Below are positions 1 to 6,124 of a DNA stretch of 7,461 nucleotides, one piece after another. The stretch comes from an uncultured Bdellovibrionales bacterium (lineage in GTDB: Bacteria > Bdellovibrionota > Bdellovibrionia > Bdellovibrionales > UBA1609): assembly GCA_937980625.1 (NCBI GenBank), contig CALJPJ010000308.1, positions 1 through 7,461 on the forward strand, given 5' to 3'. The notes beneath the pieces are model-generated. The model made no database searches and was not told where the DNA came from. It saw only the letters and a program-made list of their open reading frames with translations. The stretch's first letter is position 1. The number at the start of each line of letters is the position of its first letter. The position numbers were made by a program, and so were the translations under genes.

Positions 1-180
1 AAAATGTGTTAAGCTATTTTCGAGCATTTCAGTTCTCCTTTGTTGAAATTTAGTTGTCGTAAACCAAATTTTAACTGGATTTCTGAAATGTCTCATTCTA
101 TCTTTTGACTAGGCGTTCTATGCACTAAAGCGTGGAGATCCAAAATTTAAAAATGAAAAAAATAATAAAAACCTTAGCCG

Positions 181-209
181 GATAAAATTTTTATCCAGAA
201 AATTTTATC
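181..209. repeat. AT-rich inverted repeat with nested palindrome
   Basis: GATAAAATTT (181-190) is perfectly repeated in inverse orientation as AAATTTTATC (200-209) around a 9-nt spacer. The left arm also takes part in an overlapping near-palindrome (GGATAAA at 180-186, TTTATCC at 190-196), so two alternative hairpins share one arm. There is no GC-rich stem base and no T-tract, so it does not look like an intrinsic terminator. It may be a protein-binding site or simply a product of AT-rich composition. Confidence 0.35.
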
Positions 210-280
210 ACCTACCATATTGTGAGTGGAATTACGTCACGCGTGCCCACAGTATACTGCACCCACTTCAGGTGTTGAAT

Positions 281-301
281 AAGTGCTCCGGACACTTTTT
301 T
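281..301 (+). terminator. Possible weak intrinsic terminator
   Basis: AAGTG (281-285) pairs with CACTT (293-297) around a 7-nt loop, and six T residues run from 296 to 301. Apart from one inserted C, the arms plus loop form a 16-bp palindrome centred on TCCGGA. The stem is only 5 bp and no gene is seen upstream in the window, so this could instead be part of the end of a mobile element. Confidence 0.25.
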
Positions 302-345
302 CAAGATCTCGAACCTATGAACAATTTATGATATAAGGAGTCAAT

Positions 346-498
346 GTGGAGAAATCTATGGCAAAGAAGCGTCCGGAAGTGGACTTAGAAAAATATATAG
401 TTAGAAAGAGTGTTGATGAGTATTGGCGAGCAGAAGAGGAAGTCTCAATTAGTAATAATTGGCTTATCTTGCTAAACTCCAATAATAACTCTTTGTAA
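346..498 (+). CDS. Small hypothetical ORF, 50 residues, GTG start
   Basis: A GTG start is preceded at a 5-nt distance by a good Shine-Dalgarno AAGGAG (335-340). The frame runs 50 codons to TAA. An in-frame ATG lies at 358 (residue 5). The product is charged and hydrophilic in its first 35 residues (KKRPEVDLEK, then DEYWRAEEEV) and ends in a short hydrophobic and Asn-rich tail. No signal peptide, membrane helix or known motif is recognised. A competing ATG at 344 in another frame stops after 14 codons. It lies between a 9-bp inverted repeat (258-266 and 509-517) and could be the remnant of a mobile-element gene or a spurious ORF. An open frame on the opposite strand over the same bases has no better support. 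Confidence 0.3.
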   Translation: MEKSMAKKRPEVDLEKYIVRKSVDEYWRAEEEVSISNNWLILLNSNNNSL

Positions 499-657
499 AT
501 TAAATAACGTGGGTGCATTACAACAATATGACTATGCTTAAGGTCACAAACACAAGTTCTCACATCTGTATTGACTGCGTTCCAATTAAACCTTCTACAT
601 TTTTATAGATTTTTGCTTTGTAAGAGAATGTAGAGCATGAAGGGTCTTTAGCTTTGC

Positions 658-683
658 TTAAACTAAGTTTAATTTAAATTAAA
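658..683. promoter_or_regulatory. Overlapping palindromes upstream of the propeller gene
   Basis: A perfect 16-bp palindrome, TTTAATTT followed by AAATTAAA, spans 668-683. It overlaps a second inverted repeat, TTAAAC (658-663) and GTTTAA (667-672) with a 3-nt spacer. They lie 66-92 bp before the ATG at 750, a sensible place for an operator or a nucleoid-protein binding site. The rest of 499-749 shows no gene. The AT-only sequence means chance cannot be excluded, and I see no convincing -35/-10 pair. Confidence 0.3.
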
Positions 684-749
684 TGGTGAATCAGGTATTT
701 CCTTGCTACAAGCCAAGTATTAATTTTTTAAAAAAGGATTTATATAAAC

Positions 750-2363
750 ATGAAAACTACAATTTTATTTATTTTTTTATTATTTAGTATCCCTGGTTTT
801 TCTTTCCAAAGTAACATTAATGTGGGCTTTCCATTTGAGCACTTACCCAAGCATGTTGATAACAGTAATAAAGAGGTATTTACTGAAATTCAAACCAATG
901 CCAGTCATCAGTTTAGTAACAAGGTCTCTCACCCCCTAGTTGGCGCAGCTGTTATTGATTACAATAATGATGGGGCCTATGAGATTTTTTTTGGTGGAGG
1001 CGCAAATCAAGAGGACTTTTTAATTAGTTACAATAATAATAAATTTCAAAATATAATAGCTAATACTGGAATTTCAAGCCGAGAAGCAACCTATGGTGCT
1101 ACAGCTATTGATATGAATAACGATGGTTTTACCGACTTGTTAATTGCAAGAAATGATGGGGCTTATTTATATTTAAATAATGGTAATGGTACTTTTGATG
1201 AAAAGGTCTTGCCGATTAATTTTGCTGAAGATGAAACTCCGGTAAGTATATCTGTTGCAGACATCGATCAAGACGGCGACCCTGATCTTTATGTCAGTGT
1301 TTTTATTGCTGCTCCATTTTTTGAGAGCCCTGTTTTCAATAGGCGAGATCATGCAAAAGCGAATTATATGCTTTTAAACAAGGGTAACTTAAGTTTTGTT
1401 GATGTTACGTCCAACTCTGGTACTGCTGGTGAGCAAAATACATTTTTTTCAACCTTTGTTGACTTGAATAATGATGGATATCAAGACCTTATTGTATCTC
1501 AAAATACTGGCCGAGTAGAAATTTTTAAAAATAATAAAGACTCTACATTTTCTTCGATTGAATATAAGTCACCGCTTGGTTTTTGGATGGGGATAGCTGT
1601 TGGTGATATTGATAATGACGGTGATCAAGATTTATTATTTTCTAATGCTGGTAACACTATACCGACATTTGCTATTCGGGCTGCCTCAGATCTAAGAAAT
1701 GACCAAAAGCATGACCAAGAGTGGCTTCTTCTAAAAAATGAAGGTGATTTTAAATTTACAAATGCAATTAAAGACTATCGTCTTGATGGAAATGGCTTTG
1801 CATGGGGTGCTATTTTTGAAGATTTAAATAATAGTGGTAACTTAGATTTTCTTATTGCAAGAAATTATATAAAATTTCCATCTATAGTAAAAAAGCTCAG
1901 AACTTCAGGGAGAACTGTTTATGAGCAAGTAAAAATAAAGGGTAAGTCAGTATTTAAAAGTGATAAAAAATGGAAACTTAATAACCCCCTTTTCGGAGTA
2001 TCACCTTTAATTGTTGATTTTAACGGAGATGGTAAGCAAGATATTTTATGGTTAAATATTAATGGACCACTTAGGGCCTTTCTTAACAACAGTAGTAATA
2101 ATTTTATAACTTTTAGGTTTCCAGACAAAGTTAAATATCTTGGGACTAAATTAGAGCTAATCCTAGACAATAAAAGAATTTACACAAAAGAAGTTTTGGC
2201 TGGCCAAGGACTTTTAGTTGATAATTCACCTGATATAACTTTTGGATTAGGTCAAGAAAGTAAGGCTAAATTTCTTAAAATAACTTTTCCTAATGGTGAA
2301 GTTCAGACCATTTCTAAATTTAAAGTGAATTCAATTAATTATATTGAGCTAAATGATAACTAA
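750..2363 (+). CDS. Exported FG-GAP/VCBS beta-propeller with C-terminal ASPIC/UnbV domain (CRTAC-like)
   Basis: The 537-residue product starts with a signal peptide: Lys2, a hydrophobic core at residues 4-16, and a likely type I cleavage site near Gly16-Phe-Ser18. There is no lipobox cysteine. Seven FG-GAP-like repeats follow, each with a calcium-loop aspartate motif: DYNNDG (70), DMNNDG (121), DIDQDGD (171), DLNNDG (238), DIDNDGD (286), DLNNSG (358, degenerate) and DFNGDG (423). Seven blades fit an integrin-alpha-like propeller. Residues about 450-533 match the ASPIC/UnbV domain (VLAGQGLLVDNSPDITFGLG, then a FPNGEVQ strand). The ATG at 750 is preceded by AAGGA (734-738) at a rather long 11-nt distance. 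Family members are exported calcium-binding surface or periplasmic proteins, mostly without assigned function. A role in adhesion or ligand binding is inference. The domain assignment is firm, the biological role unknown. Confidence 0.9.
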   Translation: MKTTILFIFLLFSIPGFSFQSNINVGFPFEHLPKHVDNSNKEVFTEIQTNASHQFSNKVSHPLVGAAVIDYNNDGAYEIFFGGGANQEDFLISYNNNKFQNIIANTGISSREATYGATAIDMNNDGFTDLLIARNDGAYLYLNNGNGTFDEKVLPINFAEDETPVSISVADIDQDGDPDLYVSVFIAAPFFESPVFNRRDHAKANYMLLNKGNLSFVDVTSNSGTAGEQNTFFSTFVDLNNDGYQDLIVSQNTGRVEIFKNNKDSTFSSIEYKSPLGFWMGIAVGDIDNDGDQDLLFSNAGNTIPTFAIRAASDLRNDQKHDQEWLLLKNEGDFKFTNAIKDYRLDGNGFAWGAIFEDLNNSGNLDFLIARNYIKFPSIVKKLRTSGRTVYEQVKIKGKSVFKSDKKWKLNNPLFGVSPLIVDFNGDGKQDILWLNINGPLRAFLNNSSNNFITFRFPDKVKYLGTKLELILDNKRIYTKEVLAGQGLLVDNSPDITFGLGQESKAKFLKITFPNGEVQTISKFKVNSINYIELNDN

Positions 2364-2404
2364 ATATTAAGTTGTTACAAGATCAATATAGATTATATTT
2401 ATGT

Positions 2405-2463
2405 AAAGAAATTACAGATTCAGTGCAAATAAATATTAAAAGGCATTAATCTGTAATTTTTTT
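2405..2463 (+). terminator. Probable intrinsic terminator after the propeller gene
   Basis: A perfect 12-bp stem pairs 2409-2420 (AAATTACAGATT) with 2448-2459, and the right arm runs into seven T residues (2457-2463). Further A-T and G-U pairs extend the base to 2405. The 27-nt loop is long and the stem is AT-rich, so efficiency is uncertain. Position, 41 bp past the stop codon, fits termination of the propeller transcript and separates it from the two-component operon. Confidence 0.55.
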
Positions 2464-2469
2464 AGAGAC

Positions 2470-2488
2470 TATATCTCTCCTAGATATA
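2470..2488. repeat. Short hairpin in the intergenic region
   Basis: TATATCT (2470-2476) pairs with AGATATA (2482-2488) across a 5-nt loop, directly after the probable terminator. No T-tract follows. It may be a secondary structure or a binding site upstream of the two-component operon. Chance is possible. Confidence 0.25.
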
Positions 2489-2621
2489 AACTTAGGGACT
2501 TTGAGTGTTATTTTTTTTCACGTACTTTTCAAAGTTAATAACATGTTCAATTTTTGCTCAAGACACTACAAAAGTCCAGCTAATGAAATGCATACATTAA
2601 TTTTATTTACTATTATGATTT

Positions 2622-3290
2622 ATGGCTATTTTAATTATTGATGATGATATCGAGTTGGGCATAAGTTTAGAAAGGGGTTTGCAATCGCAATTTGAAGTTA
2701 GGGTTTCAACTTCGGTGAAGTGTGCTAAGCAAAGCCTTCTAGATGGCTCTGTGGAGGTCATACTTTGTGATTACAATATAGGCTTAGATAAAGGTACCTT
2801 AGTATTAGACTATATTGAGCGATTAGAGCCAAAGCCAATTGTCATTATGATGACAGCCTTTGGAACAAAAGAGTTGGCAATCCAAGCGTTAAATAAAGGT
2901 GTCTTTAGGTTTTTAGAAAAGCCATTAAGATTTGACTCTTTAATTGAGTGTATTAAGGACTCTAAAAATGAATTTCAAATAAGAGCTGGTGGTAAAAAAA
3001 TAAAGTCTCAAAAAATAAAAATTAATTCTATAGATAATTTTTTATTAGTGGGCGAGTTAAATATAAGTGTTACGTCCACTGAGCTAAAGTTGTTTGCATT
3101 TTTGTTAGAAAATTACAATCTATGGACTGGTAAAGAAGCTATTCAAGGATATGTCTGGGGAAAAGATATTTCTTTGAGCCGAAATGCATTAGATACTCAC
3201 TTAACAAACCTTAAAAAAAAATTGGCTAAAACTCCTTTGAAGATTTTGTCAAAGCGTGGAAATGGAGTCAGGCTAACAGATGAATTATGA
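2622..3290 (+). CDS. OmpR/PhoB-family response regulator
   Basis: The 222-residue product has an N-terminal receiver domain (about 1-115) and a C-terminal winged-helix DNA-binding domain (about 134-219). The receiver keeps the acidic pocket Asp7-Asp8-Asp9, phospho-acceptor Asp50 (ILCDYN), Thr78 (MMTAF) and Lys100-Pro101. The effector domain shows the OmpR/PhoB pattern: TSTELKLFAFLLEN at the first helices, a YVWGKD segment near 177, the recognition-helix stretch NALDTHLTNLKKKL (188-201) and a KRGNGVRL wing (211-218). The start is fixed by an in-frame TGA at 2616, immediately upstream, and the receiver begins at once (MAILIIDDD). No Shine-Dalgarno is visible, which is unusual. The gene overlaps the downstream kinase by 11 bp, so the two are coupled partners. 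Expected role: phosphorylation-dependent DNA binding in the cytoplasm. Target genes are not known. Confidence 0.92.
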   Translation: MAILIIDDDIELGISLERGLQSQFEVRVSTSVKCAKQSLLDGSVEVILCDYNIGLDKGTLVLDYIERLEPKPIVIMMTAFGTKELAIQALNKGVFRFLEKPLRFDSLIECIKDSKNEFQIRAGGKKIKSQKIKINSIDNFLLVGELNISVTSTELKLFAFLLENYNLWTGKEAIQGYVWGKDISLSRNALDTHLTNLKKKLAKTPLKILSKRGNGVRLTDEL

Positions 3291-4449
3291 TTATGATAAA
3301 AGAATAAAACTTATTGCTTATGTTTATCCGTTAATAGTCCTCTTGGTCTCTATTTCAGAATATCCACATATTGCAATAGAAGATAGATTTATTTACTTTG
3401 GAGGAAAGGCTGTCTTTGCTATCCTAGTTACCTTCTTTGGTGTTTTATTCTTGAAAAAAAAATGGGAGGTCTTGATATTATTTATATTTTTGTTGGGCTA
3501 TTTTTACGGATCATTTTCGCAAATTTATCGTCCTTTATATTTTATTAATTTTATTCAAACTACATGTTTTTTTCCGCTATTATTTCCTATAAAACAAAAA
3601 AACTACTTTATTGGCTTGGTTATTGGGTTAGTTTCATATTTGGTGGCCTTTATATATAGTTTTGAGAGCTATCAAGCTTTGATGTCGCAAGTGCAGAAGT
3701 CTGATATTATAGTGGCAGTAATAATAACAGCTATTTTAGGTTTAATATTAAATGCAACTCTAACAAAGGGGCGACTGTTTTATGAAGAGTCCGTGGAAAA
3801 GTTCTCTATAATTGGTGAAGTGTCTACAGCTATATCTCATAATGTTAAAGGTATGATGTCTTCACCTTTATTTGATCTAGAAATTTTAAAAAATGAAAGC
3901 AATGAAAAGGGCGATCAAAAATTAACCAATAGTTTAAAATCTATTTATGAAAAATTTGAGCGGAGTGAGAGTATTCTCAAAGAGCTTAACTATATTGCTC
4001 ATGTTGCTTATGAAAAAAAAGAGTATGTTCAGTTGAGCAAGGTTATACAGAAGTGTGAGGCACTACTTGCATTATCGCGAAAGGGTATAAAAGTCCATCT
4101 GGTAAATGATTATAATTATTACTGCGACAAAACGCAATTGGAGTCAATTTTTATTACCTTGATGTTAAATTCACAAAATAGCTTTAATTCATCAAAAAAA
4201 CAAAGTCCTGTCATAGAAATTAAAGAAAAGGCTGGAGAATTAATTTTCAGTGATAATGGTGGCGGCTTTACTAAAGATGTGCTTAAGGGCTTGCAAGACG
4301 GGCGCTATACTCCAGCTAATAGAGAAAGTGGTCTGGGGTTATATATGGTTGGTAACTTAGTCAAGCGCATGGGGGGGACAGTCTCATACTCAAATAGTGA
4401 GCAGGGAGCATTAATTAAATTAAAGCTCCCAAAGTCTAAACTAGGCTAA
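3280..4449 (+). CDS. Membrane-embedded sensor histidine kinase, six TM segments
   Basis: The 389-residue product has about six hydrophobic helices (roughly 9-25, 37-58, 63-78, 86-103, 109-127, 142-159) joined by short loops and no large periplasmic domain, so sensing probably happens within or near the membrane. The transmitter follows: a HisKA-like helix with His187 (EVSTAISHNVKG), an N-box at Asn297 (LMLNSQNSF), a G1 box DNGGG (325-329) and a G2 box GLGL (351-354). Oddities: His187 is followed by Asn rather than the usual Glu or Asp, the conserved proline sits at H+9 rather than H+5, and the ATP lid lacks a clear F-box. The ATG at 3280 lies inside the regulator gene, with GGAG only at 3264-3267, so translation is probably coupled. 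A G7 tract (4371-4377) lies in the last part of the ATPase domain. It presumably phosphorylates the overlapping regulator. The signal is unknown. Confidence 0.88.
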   Translation: MNYDYDKRIKLIAYVYPLIVLLVSISEYPHIAIEDRFIYFGGKAVFAILVTFFGVLFLKKKWEVLILFIFLLGYFYGSFSQIYRPLYFINFIQTTCFFPLLFPIKQKNYFIGLVIGLVSYLVAFIYSFESYQALMSQVQKSDIIVAVIITAILGLILNATLTKGRLFYEESVEKFSIIGEVSTAISHNVKGMMSSPLFDLEILKNESNEKGDQKLTNSLKSIYEKFERSESILKELNYIAHVAYEKKEYVQLSKVIQKCEALLALSRKGIKVHLVNDYNYYCDKTQLESIFITLMLNSQNSFNSSKKQSPVIEIKEKAGELIFSDNGGGFTKDVLKGLQDGRYTPANRESGLGLYMVGNLVKRMGGTVSYSNSEQGALIKLKLPKSKLG

Positions 4450-4464
4450 TATAGATGGTATGGC

Positions 4465-4485
4465 TAATGAGTTTTTAACCCATTA
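4465..4485. terminator. Hairpin between convergent genes
   Basis: TAATGAGTT (4465-4473) pairs with AACCCATTA (4477-4485) around a TTT loop with one A-C mismatch. It fills the 36-bp gap between the stop codons of the kinase (+) and the J-domain gene (-). Either transcript could end here, but no T-tract follows on either strand, so it may act only weakly or not at all. Confidence 0.3.
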
Positions 4486-5508
4486 TTATGCTGCACTTTT
4501 TTGCCTGTTATGTGAAGCCTCTTTGTTTTTTGATGATGAGTTAAAATGTGTCTCTAGATCACTTTTGAGTGAGTTAGCTAACTTACATCTATCTGTGGCT
4601 TCTTCAACATGGGCCTGAGTGGCTCCCTTAATTTGAGACACTCGGTCTGGGTGATTATCTTTCATGAATTGTTTGTAAGCTTTTTTGAAATCCTCATAGC
4701 TGGAATTTATGTCTAACCCAAAGACATTTAAAGAAGTTTTAATGTAATCATTGTAAGTTGTAGTTTGTTGGGCATTGCTAGTTTGTCTAGATTGTTCTTG
4801 TTGAGCTCTTTGCTGTTGATACTGTTCATACTTTTGTTGAGCTTCCTCAAAAATATAATCGAGCTCATCATCAATTAGTAAGTATAACTGATAACGTTCT
4901 TTTACTTTAGTGTAGGCAATATAAGAAGAAAGCGCAATTCCAGATAGTCCCAGTATTACGATTGAGATTGAATGCACCGTTGAACCAAAATATGCGAATG
5001 GAATACTCAATAAAAAAACTGCAATCCAGCCAAAAATAGAAAATAAGAAAAACGGTTTTACTCCCTGTGGTATGCTGTATACGGCGTACTTCCATTTTTT
5101 AGATAACTTTTGGAATGAAAATGCTAAAATAGCAGATGGAGTAAGTACCCCAATTACCCATAATAGCAGAGCTGGAAAACCTGACATGGCTTTCCATATT
5201 AATAAACCGTACGTGCTGGCAGCAAAAAGAATTAAGGCGCCATGGGTAGCCAAAATAGCATTTGATTCAAGTTCACCTTTTAATAATGAAAGATACTCTT
5301 TTTTTGTAGTTGCTTGTGGGTAATGTATTTCACTAGAGCAATGATTACATGTGTAGAATTCTCGATGAACATACTCTTCTTGTATTATTCTATACTTAGT
5401 AACATTGCCATAGCTATCGTGTTCAAGGTTCTCTTTGCGCTCTCTAGTTCGAATATCTATTTGCTTGGTTACTGGTAAGTTGTGGTTGCATTCAATACAA
5501 TAAGACAT
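4486..5508 (-). CDS. Membrane-anchored J-domain protein with N-terminal zinc ribbon
   Basis: The 340-residue product has three parts. The N-terminus holds two CxxC knuckles (Cys4/Cys7 and Cys54/Cys57) that would form a zinc ribbon. Residues about 84-200 contain four hydrophobic helices (about 84-107, 111-132, 152-174, 177-199). A Gln-rich linker (about 222-250, AQQKYEQYQQQRAQQ) leads to a C-terminal J domain (about 258-322) with the invariant HPD at 286-288 (FMKDNHPDRV). There is no Gly/Phe region or DnaJ-type central zinc domain, so it is a class III J protein. By family knowledge the HPD loop stimulates the ATPase of a DnaK-type Hsp70. Here it would do so at the cytoplasmic face of the inner membrane, recruiting the chaperone to an unknown client. 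The start has a strong AGGAG (5515-5519) six nt upstream. It faces the two-component operon tail to tail and lies 163 bp downstream of the small membrane gene. Confidence 0.85.
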   Translation of the reverse strand: MSYCIECNHNLPVTKQIDIRTRERKENLEHDSYGNVTKYRIIQEEYVHREFYTCNHCSSEIHYPQATTKKEYLSLLKGELESNAILATHGALILFAASTYGLLIWKAMSGFPALLLWVIGVLTPSAILAFSFQKLSKKWKYAVYSIPQGVKPFFLFSIFGWIAVFLLSIPFAYFGSTVHSISIVILGLSGIALSSYIAYTKVKERYQLYLLIDDELDYIFEEAQQKYEQYQQQRAQQEQSRQTSNAQQTTTYNDYIKTSLNVFGLDINSSYEDFKKAYKQFMKDNHPDRVSQIKGATQAHVEEATDRCKLANSLKSDLETHFNSSSKNKEASHNRQKSAA

Positions 5509-5555
5509 AAGTAGCTCCTGAACAAAATAAATTTAGTTTAGCATTTATATCGGGC

Positions 5556-5575
5556 TTAAAGTATAGAAACTTTAA
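5556..5575 (-). promoter_or_regulatory. Inverted repeat over a possible -10 element upstream of the J-domain gene
   Basis: TTAAAGT (5556-5562) is repeated inverted as ACTTTAA (5569-5575) with a 6-nt spacer, 48-67 bp before the ATG of the J-domain gene. On the minus strand a TATACT hexamer, one base from the -10 consensus, overlaps it (5565-5560). I found no good -35 at the right distance. An operator overlapping a promoter is plausible but unproven. Confidence 0.25.
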
Positions 5576-5637
5576 AAATAATAGTTGTTTAAATCAGTAA
5601 AATAAATATGTTTCGTTTTAAGATAAAAACAAATAAG

Positions 5638-5658
5638 TAACCTGTAATTTTATGGTTA
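5638..5658 (-). terminator. Weak hairpin after the small membrane gene
   Basis: TAACC (5638-5642) pairs with GGTTA (5654-5658) around an 11-nt loop, 13 bp past the stop of the 102-residue gene. Read on the minus strand, T-rich sequence follows after about ten bases. It is a poor terminator candidate, so transcription may continue into the J-domain gene. Confidence 0.2.
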
Positions 5659-5671
5659 TGAGATATTTAAA

Positions 5672-5980
5672 TTAGGCTGCAATAGCTGCTGTTTTTTTAT
5701 CTACGACTACATCTGAAGCTGGTTGCCAGCCTTTTTTTAGATGATTCGTAACTTGCATTCTGTTGAAGTTAAAACCAATATACCAAGACCATATCGGGTA
5801 CAGCATCACAGTGGGAATAAAAGCAATAGCTAGTAAGATTCTGCCGCCAATAAGTAGTCTCAGAAATGGAAAAAAGAAGCCTAGTACATCAAAGCCACTG
5901 GCTTGCAGAATTTTCTCTTCACCAGTTTTTGGGTGGGTTAGTTTTATTGAATTCATTGCTGTAAGTGTTGTTTGGTTCAT
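5672..5980 (-). CDS. Small membrane protein, DUF2628-like
   Basis: The 102-residue product starts with a polar segment ending in KLTHPKTGEEKILQASGF, followed by a hydrophobic FDVLGFFFPFLRLLIGG stretch (about 30-46), a second helix (about 47-68, ILLAIAFIPTVMLYPIWSWY) and a cytoplasmic tail with NHLKKGWQPASD (79-90). The order 'G, aromatic hydrophobic segment, R, second helix, hLxKGW' resembles small DUF2628-type inner-membrane proteins of unknown function. This is recognised by eye only. The first ATG is favoured over Met9 because GGAG (5989-5986) lies five nt upstream. It precedes the J-domain gene on the same strand by 163 bp, so they may be co-transcribed. The C-terminus ends in an Ala-rich AAIAA. 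I cannot assign a function. Confidence 0.7.
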   Translation of the reverse strand: MNQTTLTAMNSIKLTHPKTGEEKILQASGFDVLGFFFPFLRLLIGGRILLAIAFIPTVMLYPIWSWYIGFNFNRMQVTNHLKKGWQPASDVVVDKKTAAIAA

Positions 5981-6081
5981 TTTGTCTCCAATGAAAGATT
6001 ACAAGCACAAACTTGCACCCTTCTGTTATTAATTTTGTTTTGAGCACCACTTGTTTATGGACGGCGCAGTTATCCATTCAA

Positions 6082-6107
6082 GAGCTATCCTAGCTCAAGC
6101 CTTTTTT
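6082..6107 (+). other. Hairpin followed by T6, terminator-like on the plus strand
   Basis: GAGCTA (6082-6087) pairs with TAGCTC (6091-6096) around TCC, and T6 (6102-6107) follows after five bases. No plus-strand gene precedes it in the window, so there is no obvious transcript to terminate. It could limit plus-strand transcription entering the insertion sequence, or be one stem of the structured region downstream of the transposase. Confidence 0.3.
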
Positions 6108-6124
6108 AGACCATTCTCCAATTC

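Larger units (their letters stand above)
1..345. other. Non-coding left flank with palindromes and a GC-rich patch
   Basis: I see no credible gene in this stretch. It is very AT-rich up to about 227, then turns noticeably richer in G+C between about 228 and 295. It contains a 10-bp inverted repeat (181-190 with 200-209), a perfect 10-bp palindrome CAGTATACTG (250-259) flanked on both sides by CCCAC, and a short hairpin with a T-tract (281-301). The abrupt composition change suggests a junction, for example the remains of a small mobile element, but no family is recognised. Confidence 0.5.
258..517. repeat. 9-bp inverted repeat bracketing the small ORF
   Basis: TGCACCCAC (258-266) recurs inverted as GTGGGTGCA (509-517), about 240 bp apart, enclosing the 50-codon ORF with its ribosome binding site. 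The arms are GC-rich in an AT-rich setting. Pairing does not extend beyond 9 bp on either side, and no target-site duplication is visible next to the arms. A 9-bp match in a region this size can arise by chance, so a MITE-like element is only a possibility. Confidence 0.2.

Noticed and set aside
315..563. Open frame of 82 codons on the minus strand
   Set aside because: No ribosome binding site or recognisable domain was seen, its composition is that of random AT-rich sequence, and it is antisense to the slightly better supported plus-strand ORF.
499..620. Integron attC-like site after the small ORF
   Set aside because: I looked for the GTTRRRY and RYYYAAC core sites and found no properly paired set.
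1919..2170. Minus-strand open frame inside the propeller gene
   Set aside because: A shadow of the strongly supported FG-GAP/ASPIC gene, with no motif of its own.
3454..3462. A9 tract in the kinase gene as a programmed frameshift site
   Set aside because: Runs of A are common in this AT-rich DNA (another A9 lies in the regulator gene at 3213-3221), the full-length frame is intact, and there is no useful alternative frame downstream.
5072..5323. Plus-strand open frame inside the J-domain gene
   Set aside because: Lies opposite the membrane helices of a well-supported gene and shows no domain or ribosome binding site.
5763..6032. Plus-strand open frame opposite the small membrane protein
   Set aside because: The minus-strand gene has a proper ribosome binding site and membrane-protein pattern; the plus-strand frame looks like its shadow.
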